Shown here piece after piece: positions 34,897 to 42,897 of a stretch of DNA of 64,000 nt. The DNA is taken from NCBI GenBank assembly GCA_965116435.1, contig OZ220686.1:1240001-1304000 (forward strand). Direction: 5' to 3'. The first letter of the stretch is position 1, and each line of letters opens with the position of its first letter. The notes below the pieces were generated by a model that saw only the letters and a list, made by a program, of their open reading frames with translations, was not told the DNA's origin and made no database searches. The stretch comes from VXPQ01 sp965116435. Its GTDB lineage: Bacteria > Bacteroidota > Rhodothermia > Rhodothermales > VXPQ01. The translations under genes and the position numbers were made by a program.

Positions 34897-35892
34897 TCAC
34901 CATTCGTTGCCGTCGGCATCAAAGCGGTACGTGTCGGTCACGTATCCGGCGAATATCCCGAAGCCGTTCCTTACGTTGGTGTATACGGGGACAGGGTAGA
35001 CTTCGGAAGTATAAGAAGCCGCTTGCTCCTGATGTTGATCCAGCGTATGCAAATACGTAAACATCTCGTAGGAAAGCGTAGAAAGAATCATCGTAAATCG
35101 CTCCTCGAAACCCGGATAGGTATATGGGCTAAAGGCAAGTTCAATAGCATGTGACGTTCCGTCGAAAAGAGCATCCGAAAAAACGGCGCGGCCATAAAAA
35201 TCAAACTGTATATCTTCGTCCTGTTCCAGATTTCCTGCCGCGCCATAACGGAAACGAAAGCCAGGATCTGTACTTCTAAAATAGACCTTCCGATAGTTGA
35301 AGACATCTTCTACAGCCGAAGGAATAAACAAGGTATCATTGCTAATAAGGCCAGTGTCCTCTGGCCCAACTTGAAACAGTTCGAGTCGATAGTAATTTGC
35401 ACCCGGGGGATCCGCTATGGAAAAGCGTAGCGAAGAGGTTCCATGATCGTTCGAATACGCAACATTTTGTACAGAAACCGGTTCTGGAAGCCGCGCAGCA
35501 GCTTCTGCAGGCACAGGCGACGACAACGTTTCGCTGGAAATAATACCAGGCGTTTCTACCCGCAACGTATACGTTACGCCCGGACGCGGACGCATGCCCC
35601 GCGTGGATCGATAATCGTGTCCAATCGGTCCGACAATATATTGAAGGGTATCCGAACCACCCCGGTCGTCCGACACGACCACGACCGTCTGGTTGGGATC
35701 CACAGACGATAACGTAACCGGAAGACCGCTGGTATGTAGGCTAAGGGTTACATTAACCGCCCACACGCTATCCGGCGTAAAAAAACTGTGCGCCACGATC
35801 TTGTGCTCGTCGGAAGGCGTTTCTACGTCAATGATGGTCTCGCAAGCGCCGAACGCAAGCACCATGAGTATGATTCCCGTCAATCGTCGCAT
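34897..35892 (-). CDS. DUF4249 lipoprotein, copy A
   Basis: A 331-residue outer-membrane lipoprotein of the DUF4249 family, a SusD-like partner of TonB-dependent receptors. The signal peptide ends in the lipobox FGAC. The mature part starts ETIIDVETPSDEHKIVAHSFF and contains GMRPRPGVTYTLRVETPG and DPPGANYYRLELFQV. It closes with NGFGIFAGYVTDTYRFDADG. Start at ATG 35892, directly before the signal peptide and 8 bp after the receptor stop. A paralogue is encoded at 38764-39729. Confidence 0.9.
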   Translation of the reverse strand: MRRLTGIILMVLAFGACETIIDVETPSDEHKIVAHSFFTPDSVWAVNVTLSLHTSGLPVTLSSVDPNQTVVVVSDDRGGSDTLQYIVGPIGHDYRSTRGMRPRPGVTYTLRVETPGIISSETLSSPVPAEAAARLPEPVSVQNVAYSNDHGTSSLRFSIADPPGANYYRLELFQVGPEDTGLISNDTLFIPSAVEDVFNYRKVYFRSTDPGFRFRYGAAGNLEQDEDIQFDFYGRAVFSDALFDGTSHAIELAFSPYTYPGFEERFTMILSTLSYEMFTYLHTLDQHQEQAASYTSEVYPVPVYTNVRNGFGIFAGYVTDTYRFDADGNEW

Positions 35893-35900
35893 AGGGCGTC

Positions 35901-38267
35901 TCAGAATGTTACATTGTACGAGAGAATCGGCAACAGGGGAAACAGCGTCAGGCGACGGAATTTTCCGGGTTCGACATAGGGGGCGTCTATCTCCAGCTGG
36001 AAAGGATTCATCTTGTTGTAGGCATTCCAGACGCCGACGACAAACGCCTGTTCGCCCCACGCCCGCCGCTTGCTGAAACGAACCGACACGTCGATCCGAT
36101 GATAGGCGGGAAGACGAGAAGCATTCCGGGGACCATAGTGAACCACGCTTGACGCAAAAACGTTGTCAAACGTATCCCTCACAGGCTCAACGACATATTG
36201 GGCGCTCGGCAACCAGATGGCGTACCCGCTTCCGAACACCCAGTTGGCCGAAATGCGAATACCCGGCGTCAGGCTATGCTGCACAACCACCGCGATGTCG
36301 TGCCGCCGGTCAAACCGGTCCGGAAAGGACTTGCCCCCATTCAGGTTTTCGAATTGCCTCGTCGTGTGCGCCCAGGTATAGGCCACCCAGCCCGTCAGCC
36401 GACCCTGCGTTTTGCGCACAAGCGCCTCGAATCCGTACGAAGAACCGTCTCCGGTCTCCACCAGATCAGGCCATTCCGTATAGGCCGATTCTATGGGAGG
36501 GACGCCCCCCTTGTACTGAATAAGACCCGTCATCCATTTGCGATACGCGTCGAGCGATACGTCATAGCCGGAGGCAGGCCAAGCATGCGTGACGCCCAAC
36601 GATATCTGACGCGCCTGCAAAGGATGCGCGCCCGCCGCAAGAGGAAGCCACAAGTCCATCGACAACCCGTCGAAGCCGTTGCTTTGCAGCAAATGCACAT
36701 ATTGCTGCATCTCCGTGTACGAAGCATGCAGCGTCGCTTCGCCCCACAGGCTGCGGCGCGCGCGCAGACGCGGCTCGAAGGAACGGTGGCTGCGCCCATC
36801 GACGAAATACGTCGAAAAGCGAACGCCCGGATTCAGGCGAACGACGCCAGGTATTTCCAGGTCGTTCTCGACGTACAAGGCGACCTCCTGAGAATGGATG
36901 GTCCCGACCGGCTTGCGAACTACCTTCACCAGGTCCTGCCCCGGCGCCTCAAAAATTGCTTCCGCAGCCCCAGGCGTGAAACGATGCAAGGTCCCCTCAA
37001 GCCCAACGCGTATGTAATGCCGAGGATTGGGCAGGTAGTCGATATCCGTCTTGATGGTCACGTCCCGAATGGACGAATAATACTTGCCGTTGTACACGTC
37101 TTCGTAATCCTCCTGCCCGGGCGTGATTTCTTCCACCTCGTTGAAGCGCTGCAGGAAACGATAGTTTGTCGCCCCGACCAGCGTATTGGCGAACATGCGG
37201 GCCCCGAGAATCCGGTTCCAGCGAAAAGACGCCAGATGCCCGAACCAGTCCAGACGATCCCGTTCGGTCTCTCCGTTGGGGAGCTGCACCACGCTGCGCC
37301 AGCCGTCCTGTCCGGTATACGCGCTCACGTAGAGCCGATCCCGCCTCGAAAGGATATAATTGAGCTTCAGGTTCGCGTCATGAAAAAAGTATCGCGTACG
37401 CTCCAGTGGAGGGTGGTCCTGAAACCGGCGCGACAATGCAACCAGCGGTTCGATGTACGTCCTGCGCGCAGCCACCAGAAACGAGGCCCGATCCTTCTTC
37501 AGGGGGCCTTCCAGCGTCACTTGCGAAGATAAAATGCCTATCGACGCCTCCCCGGCGAATTCCTTCAGATTACCCTCCTTCATCGTAAGGTTCAGCACCG
37601 ACGATATACGCCCGCCGTACCGGGCGGGAAAGCCCCCCTTGATCAACTCCACATGCTTCATGGCGCTCGCATTGAAGGAACTCAAAAAACCGAACAAATG
37701 GTTGGGGTTGTATAGAGGAAGGCCGTCCAGCAGAATCAGGTTCTGGCCCAGTCCGCCGCCTCGTACGTGCATCCCGCTGCTACCCTCGACGCCCGCCTGC
37801 ACGCCGGGCAAAAGCTGAAGCGTCTTCTGAATGTCCACCTCGCCCAGCAGGGCCGGCAGCGTCTTGATCTGCTCCAGCGACGCCGTATGCCAACCCGGTT
37901 GCAGAGACGCCCCCTGCTCGCCCGTCACTTGGATCTCCGCCAGTTCGATCGTGCGGGGCGCAAGGGCTACGTCCAGCGTCCTGTCGGCGGTCAAGACAAG
38001 CGAGTGCGACGCCGCTTCGTATCCGATATGCGACGCCAGCAACGTTACAGAATCCGCCCGAACGGTGAGGCTATAAAAACCGTACGCGTTGCTTACCGTC
38101 CCGATAGCAAGGGCGGGAACGCCGATGGCCACGCGTTGAAGCCGTTCGCCGCTCGAAGCATCCTCCACATAGCCGCTGATCGTCCAGGACTGACCAGCGG
38201 CTATGTGAACCTGCGTGCATGCAAGAAGCACTATAATAATGAGGGCGCAATGCCTTGAAGGGTGCAT
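35901..38267 (-). CDS. TonB-dependent receptor, copy A
   Basis: A 788-residue outer-membrane receptor. After the signal peptide comes a carboxypeptidase-like regulatory domain (SGYVEDASSGERLQRV), then the plug with TLQLLPGVQAGVEGSSGMHV and ILLDGLPLYNPNHLFGFLSS, then a 22-strand barrel ending NVTF. It should import a ligand captured by the DUF4249 lipoprotein, energised by TonB (a tonB gene lies at 55478). Start at 38267 because the signal peptide begins there. About 80% similar to copy B. Confidence 0.93.
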   Translation of the reverse strand: MHPSRHCALIIIVLLACTQVHIAAGQSWTISGYVEDASSGERLQRVAIGVPALAIGTVSNAYGFYSLTVRADSVTLLASHIGYEAASHSLVLTADRTLDVALAPRTIELAEIQVTGEQGASLQPGWHTASLEQIKTLPALLGEVDIQKTLQLLPGVQAGVEGSSGMHVRGGGLGQNLILLDGLPLYNPNHLFGFLSSFNASAMKHVELIKGGFPARYGGRISSVLNLTMKEGNLKEFAGEASIGILSSQVTLEGPLKKDRASFLVAARRTYIEPLVALSRRFQDHPPLERTRYFFHDANLKLNYILSRRDRLYVSAYTGQDGWRSVVQLPNGETERDRLDWFGHLASFRWNRILGARMFANTLVGATNYRFLQRFNEVEEITPGQEDYEDVYNGKYYSSIRDVTIKTDIDYLPNPRHYIRVGLEGTLHRFTPGAAEAIFEAPGQDLVKVVRKPVGTIHSQEVALYVENDLEIPGVVRLNPGVRFSTYFVDGRSHRSFEPRLRARRSLWGEATLHASYTEMQQYVHLLQSNGFDGLSMDLWLPLAAGAHPLQARQISLGVTHAWPASGYDVSLDAYRKWMTGLIQYKGGVPPIESAYTEWPDLVETGDGSSYGFEALVRKTQGRLTGWVAYTWAHTTRQFENLNGGKSFPDRFDRRHDIAVVVQHSLTPGIRISANWVFGSGYAIWLPSAQYVVEPVRDTFDNVFASSVVHYGPRNASRLPAYHRIDVSVRFSKRRAWGEQAFVVGVWNAYNKMNPFQLEIDAPYVEPGKFRRLTLFPLLPILSYNVTF

Positions 38268-38381
38268 AGCAAATCTAACCAGAAAGAGCAACGTCTGTAG
38301 AACAACCGGCCGTAATGCCATTGGACCGCTCCACATGATGAAAGGGATGAGCCGAAACGGAAGGGTACATCTTTTGCCTTA

Positions 38382-38410
38382 AACATAATGTTTAGAACAC
38401 GCATTGTCAA
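38382..38410 (-). promoter_or_regulatory. Candidate promoter of receptor unit A
   Basis: On the minus strand TTGACA (38405-38410) is followed, 17 bp later, by TATGTT (38382-38387). The arrangement is conserved in unit B at 42631-42659 although flanking bases differ, in an AT-rich block otherwise rare here. Confidence 0.45.
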
Positions 38411-38524
38411 TGCTTTTTTGTATTTTATTTTTTAATGTCAAATGACGTTTTTGCCTTATTTATTATCGTTTTTTTTTTGCAAAAACATCTAAAGATAACG
38501 ACAGGTCCCCGTGATATCCTTTTG

Positions 38525-38600
38525 GCATTACAAAGCGGTTTCTGCTGGGCGGAGGCGTACAAGACGCCGGGACCATGCGCTGCATCGTCCTGTTCCGATC
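38525..38600. repeat. 76-bp repeat, copy at end of unit A
   Basis: This segment is nearly identical (two differences noted) to 42793-42868, including ACAAAGCGGTTTCTGCTGGG and an imperfect hairpin around GGCGTACAAGACGCC. It is better conserved than the flanking sequence and lies exactly at the duplication boundary. Confidence 0.8.
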
Positions 38601-38647
38601 CATCAAGCACCGTATCGCTTACTCCAGGAAACAGCCTTCTCCTCCGA

Positions 38648-38751
38648 ACGGCGAAGGCTGGGTCGCAGAAATGCCCGCCCGAACCGCCGACGGGCAACCG
38701 TGCACGGTGCGGGTAGACCACACTTCCCGAATGACGGTCGAGAACACGTAA
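38648..38751 (+). pseudogene. 3' fragment of CBM9-like gene left by tandem duplication
   Basis: The final 34 codons of the CBM9-like gene are repeated here in frame, ending at TAA (38749-38751). The translation GEGWVAEMPARTADGQPC differs from the parent (GEGWVAETPAETADGQPC) at few positions. No start or upstream coding part is present. It marks the left end of unit B. Confidence 0.85.
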
Positions 38752-38763
38752 ACGACGCCCCGC

Positions 38764-39729
38764 TCACCATTCGTTGCCGTCCGCATCGAAGCGGTACGTG
38801 TCGGTCACGTATCCGGCGAATATCCCGAAGCCGTTCTTTATGTTGGTGTATACGGGGACAGGAAAGATTTCAGGGGCATAGTCAGAACCGATGTCTGCAT
38901 TCCTGTGTCGATCCAGCGTATGATGATACATGAAAAAATCATAGGACAGGGTCGAAAGAACCACCAGAAATCGGGGTTCGAATTGTGGAGAGATATACGG
39001 TTCGAAGGCGATTTCGATATCGTGTGACGTTCCGTCGAAAAGCGCATCCGAAAAAACGGCGTGCCCATAAAAGTCGAAATCTATTTCTTCACGTTGTTCC
39101 AAGTCGCCCACCTCGCCATAATCAAAACGAAAAGAAGGGTTGGTGCTGCGGAAATCAACGGCTCTATAATTAAAAATATCTCCACCATTCTCGGGGGCAA
39201 CCTGAAAAAGCTCGAGGCGATAGTAATTCGCGCCCGGAGGATCCTCTATGGAAAAGCGTAGCGAAGAGGTTTCGTGATCGTTCGAATAAACAATGTTTTG
39301 CATAGACACCCGTTTCGGGAGCTGCGCCGAAGCTTCGACAGGTGGCGGTGGCGATAGCGTCTGGCTGTCTATGAAACCGGGCATTTCCACGCGCAGCGTA
39401 TAGGTTACCCCAGGGCGCGGACGCATACCGCGCACGGATCGATAATTGATTCCCGTGATTCTTTTTTCGGGGGGTTCCCGGAGCGTATCCGCACCTCCCT
39501 GATCATCTGCAATAACTACGACCGTCTGTCTTGGATCCCCCGCCAATAACGTAACACGGGGGGACCCGCTTGTATGCGAACTGATGTTCAGATTAACGAC
39601 CCAGACGCTGTCCGGCGTAAAAAAACTATGGGCAAGAATCTTATGTTTTTCGAAAGGAGTTTCCAGCTCAATGATGCTCTCGCAAGCAGGAAGCGTACAT
39701 AACATGACCGCAATGCAAAACGTGCGCAT
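38764..39729 (-). CDS. DUF4249 lipoprotein, copy B
   Basis: A 321-residue paralogue of the copy A lipoprotein. The lipobox is LPAC and the mature part begins ESIIELETPFEKHKILAHSFF-like sequence. The closing NGFGIFAGYVTDTYRFDADG is identical to copy A. Differences cluster in the middle, for example the TLREPPEKRITGINY insertion, as expected if ligand specificity has diverged. It follows the copy B receptor at 9 bp. Confidence 0.9.
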   Translation of the reverse strand: MRTFCIAVMLCTLPACESIIELETPFEKHKILAHSFFTPDSVWVVNLNISSHTSGSPRVTLLAGDPRQTVVVIADDQGGADTLREPPEKRITGINYRSVRGMRPRPGVTYTLRVEMPGFIDSQTLSPPPPVEASAQLPKRVSMQNIVYSNDHETSSLRFSIEDPPGANYYRLELFQVAPENGGDIFNYRAVDFRSTNPSFRFDYGEVGDLEQREEIDFDFYGHAVFSDALFDGTSHDIEIAFEPYISPQFEPRFLVVLSTLSYDFFMYHHTLDRHRNADIGSDYAPEIFPVPVYTNIKNGFGIFAGYVTDTYRFDADGNEW

Positions 39730-39738
39730 GAATCTATC

Positions 39739-42099
39739 TCAGAATTTTACTTGGTAAGCCAGAGAAGGCAGCAATGGGAACAGCGTATATTGACGAAACC
39801 TGCCTGTGTCGATATAGGGAGAATCAATCTCTAATTGAAAAGGGTTCTTTTTGTTGTAGGCATTCCAGGCGCCGACCACAAGCGTCCGTTCGCCCCATGT
39901 GCGCTGTTTGCGAAAACGAACCGACACATCGAGCCGATGATAAGCGGGAAGACGCGACGCATTCCGGGGGCCGTAATGAAGCACGCCGGGCTCCACCAAT
40001 GTAGTAAACGTATTCTGCACATACAGGTTATAATGCTGGGCGCTCGGGAACCAGATGGCGTATCCGCTTCCGAAGACCCAGTTGGCGGAGATATCTATGG
40101 TCGGGGTCAGGCGATGCTGCGCAACCACAGCAATATCGTGGCGCCGGTCATAGCGGTCAGGAAAAGATTTTCCCCTATTCAGGTTCTCGAATTGCCGGGT
40201 CGTCCGCGCCCAGGTGTACGCCACCCACCCGGTCAGGCGCCCCTGCGTTTTCCGAACAAGGACTTCCGCCCCGTAGGACCATCCATCCCCGCTCTCGACC
40301 AAGTCGGGCCACTCCGAATACGCCGATTCGATAGCGGGTACGCCCCCCTTGTACTCGATAAGCCCGGTCATCCATTTGTAATACCCCTCGAGGGATATAT
40401 CGTATCCGGCATTGGGCAATGCGTACGTGACACCCGACGCCACCTGATGTGCGCGTTGCGGCAGCGCGCCTGCCGCAAGCGGAAGCCACAAGTCCGCGGA
40501 CAGCCCGTCGAATCCATTGCCCTGCAAAAGATGCACATATTGCTGCATGGTCGTGTACGAGGCATGAAGCCTCGTTTGCCCCGATACGCCTCGGCGTATA
40601 CCGAGGCGCGGCTCGAAGAAGCGGTACGTCCGCCCATCGACGAAGTAGGTTGAAAGACGTACGCCGGGATTCATTTGGAGAAATCCGGGAATATCCAGAT
40701 CGTCCTCGACGTACAACGCAATTTCCTGCGACCGGATGGTCCCGGCGGGTTTCCTGTCTACTCTAACGGGCGGTTTCCCTGGCGCTTCGAACGTCGTCTC
40801 CACGGCGCCAGGAGTGAAAAGATGCAGGGTGCCTTCAAGACCGAAACGAATATAATGGCGGGGATTGGGAATGTATTCAATATCCGTTTTGGCCGTCAGA
40901 TCGCGAATGGTCGAAAAGTACGCCCCCTCGTACACCTCATCGTAATCTCCTTCCCCGGACGTGATCTCTGCCACCTTGTTGAAACGCTGTTCGAAACGAT
41001 AATTCGTAATCCCGACCAGCGTATTCGCAAACGCACGGCTTCCAAGGGTCCTGTTCCAGCGAAGAGACGCAAGATGACCGAACCAGTCAAGACGATCTCG
41101 CTCGGTCTGGTCATTCGGAAAATCTTCCCGGTTGCGCCACCCGTCCTGGGCGGTGTGTGCACTCACGTAGAGTCGATCCCGCCTCGACAGTATATAATTG
41201 AGCTTCAGGTTGGCGTCATGAAAAAAGTATCTCGTACGATCCCCGGGAGGCTCGTCCCGGAATACGCGCGCCAAAGCGAGTATCGACTCAAGATAGGTCC
41301 TGCGCACGGCAAACAGGAACGAGGCGCGATCCTTCTTCAGGGGGCCTTCCAGCACGACCTGAGAAGATAGAATGCCTATCGACGCCTCCCCTGCGAATTC
41401 TTTCAGATTACCTTCCTTCATCGTGAGATTCAGCACCGACGATATCCGCCCCCCGTACCGCGCAGGAAACCCGCCCTTGATCAACTCCACATGCTTCATC
41501 GCGCTCGCATTGAAAGCACTCAAAAAACCGAACAGGTGATTGGGGTTGTACAGGGGAAGCCCATCCAGAAGGATCAGGTTCTGGCCCAACCCGCCGCCCC
41601 GTACGTGCATCCCGCTACTACCCTCCACGCCTCCCTGCACCCCGGGCAACAACTGGAGCGTCTTCTGGATATCCACCTCGCCAAGCAGGACCGGCAGCGT
41701 CTTGACCTGCTCCAGCGACACTTCATGCCATCCCGGCTGCACAGGCCCCTCCTGCCGGGCCGTCACTTCCACCCCGGCCAATTCGATCGTGCGCGGCGCC
41801 AAGGCCGCGTCTATCGTCGTATCGGCAACGAGAACGAGCGGATACGACACCGATTCGTATCCAACATGCGAGAACAGAAGCGTGAGAGAATCTGCCCGGA
41901 CGGTAAGGCTGTAGAAACCGTATCGGTTGCTTACGGTCCCGACGGAAAGCGCCGGAACGCCGACAGCCACGCTTTGAAGCCGTTCGCCGCTCGAAGCATC
42001 CTCCACGTAGCCGCTGATCGTCCAGGACTGACCAGCGGCTACGTGAAAAGGTAACAATAGAACACCAAAAATAATGGTCGCTCTATCAAAATATTTCAT
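39739..42099 (-). CDS. TonB-dependent receptor, copy B
   Basis: A 786-residue paralogue of copy A with the same signal peptide, regulatory domain and plug. The plug sequence LLDGLPLYNPNHLFGFLS is shared, and barrel strands such as RASFLFAVRRTYLES vary. It ends VKF, a typical last barrel strand. Start at ATG 42099. Confidence 0.93.
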   Translation of the reverse strand: MKYFDRATIIFGVLLLPFHVAAGQSWTISGYVEDASSGERLQSVAVGVPALSVGTVSNRYGFYSLTVRADSLTLLFSHVGYESVSYPLVLVADTTIDAALAPRTIELAGVEVTARQEGPVQPGWHEVSLEQVKTLPVLLGEVDIQKTLQLLPGVQGGVEGSSGMHVRGGGLGQNLILLDGLPLYNPNHLFGFLSAFNASAMKHVELIKGGFPARYGGRISSVLNLTMKEGNLKEFAGEASIGILSSQVVLEGPLKKDRASFLFAVRRTYLESILALARVFRDEPPGDRTRYFFHDANLKLNYILSRRDRLYVSAHTAQDGWRNREDFPNDQTERDRLDWFGHLASLRWNRTLGSRAFANTLVGITNYRFEQRFNKVAEITSGEGDYDEVYEGAYFSTIRDLTAKTDIEYIPNPRHYIRFGLEGTLHLFTPGAVETTFEAPGKPPVRVDRKPAGTIRSQEIALYVEDDLDIPGFLQMNPGVRLSTYFVDGRTYRFFEPRLGIRRGVSGQTRLHASYTTMQQYVHLLQGNGFDGLSADLWLPLAAGALPQRAHQVASGVTYALPNAGYDISLEGYYKWMTGLIEYKGGVPAIESAYSEWPDLVESGDGWSYGAEVLVRKTQGRLTGWVAYTWARTTRQFENLNRGKSFPDRYDRRHDIAVVAQHRLTPTIDISANWVFGSGYAIWFPSAQHYNLYVQNTFTTLVEPGVLHYGPRNASRLPAYHRLDVSVRFRKQRTWGERTLVVGAWNAYNKKNPFQLEIDSPYIDTGRFRQYTLFPLLPSLAYQVKF

Positions 42100-42172
42100 C
42101 GTACCAAGTTTATAAAATTATTGATGATAAACTCCCGTGGTACAACTTGCCGTCGCCCCATTATCGCCTCGT

Positions 42173-42550
42173 TTAACATAATGAATCATTATCATTATGG
42201 GGGTAGTCATCAAGCTTCGTTCTTAAATCATTGATATGACGCCGAAAAGAACGAAATCCCAATTCGTGTTCCAATATGTCAAGGCCTACATCATTAGTGT
42301 ACACCTTGCTCATTCCCTGCATAAAATCGTCGAATTGTTCCTGATTTTTGAATACTAACCTATTGTTTTCGGAATCAAGAATGGGGTGAACAGATTGGTC
42401 AATGACTTCTCCTTCAATGACATTACCATCGGGGCCATATCCTACAACGTCCGCATCATCACCATTTTCGCAACCTGCAAGACCGATGGCGAAGACCAGG
42501 AGAGAGATGACGAATACGGTCGAGAGCGAGATGCTATGTATGCGTGTCAT
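42173..42550 (-). CDS. Small predicted lipoprotein in unit B
   Basis: A 125-residue protein with an N-terminal signal peptide ending in lipobox LAGC, followed by an acidic stretch (ENGDDADVVGYGPDG) and a helical C-terminal half (FRRHINDLRTKLDDY). It is not recognised as a family. It is in line with the copy B receptor gene, 73 bp upstream of it, and is missing from unit A. It may modulate uptake; that is unproven. Confidence 0.7.
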   Translation of the reverse strand: MTRIHSISLSTVFVISLLVFAIGLAGCENGDDADVVGYGPDGNVIEGEVIDQSVHPILDSENNRLVFKNQEQFDDFMQGMSKVYTNDVGLDILEHELGFRSFRRHINDLRTKLDDYPHNDNDSLC

Positions 42551-42630
42551 GATGATCTTGGGTTTTTCGTTAGCAATTTCAGTTGGGCTTAAGGGATGAG
42601 CCGAAACGGAAGGTTACATCCTTTGCCTTA

Positions 42631-42659
42631 AGCATAATGCATAGAACACGTATTGTCAA
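42631..42659 (-). promoter_or_regulatory. Candidate promoter of receptor unit B
   Basis: TTGACA (42654-42659) and TATGCT (42631-42636) are spaced 17 bp on the minus strand, matching the arrangement upstream of unit A. Confidence 0.45.
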
Positions 42660-42792
42660 TACTTTTTTGTATTTTATTTTTTTTAATGCCAAATGACGTT
42701 TTTGCCTTATTTACTATAGTTTTTTCCATAAAACGCCTGTGCATGAATGGAAGAGCCTTTGAATGACCCATAAATTTCCACAATGTCTTTTC

Positions 42793-42868
42793 GCATTACA
42801 AAGCGGTTTCTGCTGGGCGGAGGCGTACAAGACGCCGGGACCATGCGCTGCATCGTCCTGCTCCGACC
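42793..42868. repeat. 76-bp repeat, copy at end of unit B
   Basis: This matches 38525-38600 nearly base for base. It adjoins the sulfatase stop codon at 42869. Confidence 0.8.
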
Positions 42869-42897
42869 CTAATACACCTCCGTCGCCCCCCTTGCCG
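42869..42897 (-). repeat. 29-bp sequence shared with 47715-47743
   Basis: The last 29 bp of the sulfatase gene (minus strand, ending in TAG) reappear identically, on the plus strand, just after the stop codon of the outer-membrane barrel gene. Confidence 0.8.

Larger units (their letters stand above)
34782..38600. repeat. Tandem duplication, unit A
   Basis: Unit A runs from within the CBM9-like gene through the DUF4249 and TonB-receptor genes to a 76-bp sequence at 38525-38600. Unit B (38648-42868) repeats the same order, with a 3' fragment of the CBM9 gene at its left end and the 76-bp sequence at its right end. The proteins have diverged but align throughout. Confidence 0.85.
38648..42868. 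repeat. Tandem duplication, unit B
   Basis: This second unit repeats unit A, and additionally carries a 125-residue lipoprotein gene (42173-42550) between the receptor and its promoter region. Unit A has only about 70 bp at that position. Its right end is the 76-bp repeat that abuts the sulfatase stop codon. Confidence 0.85.
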
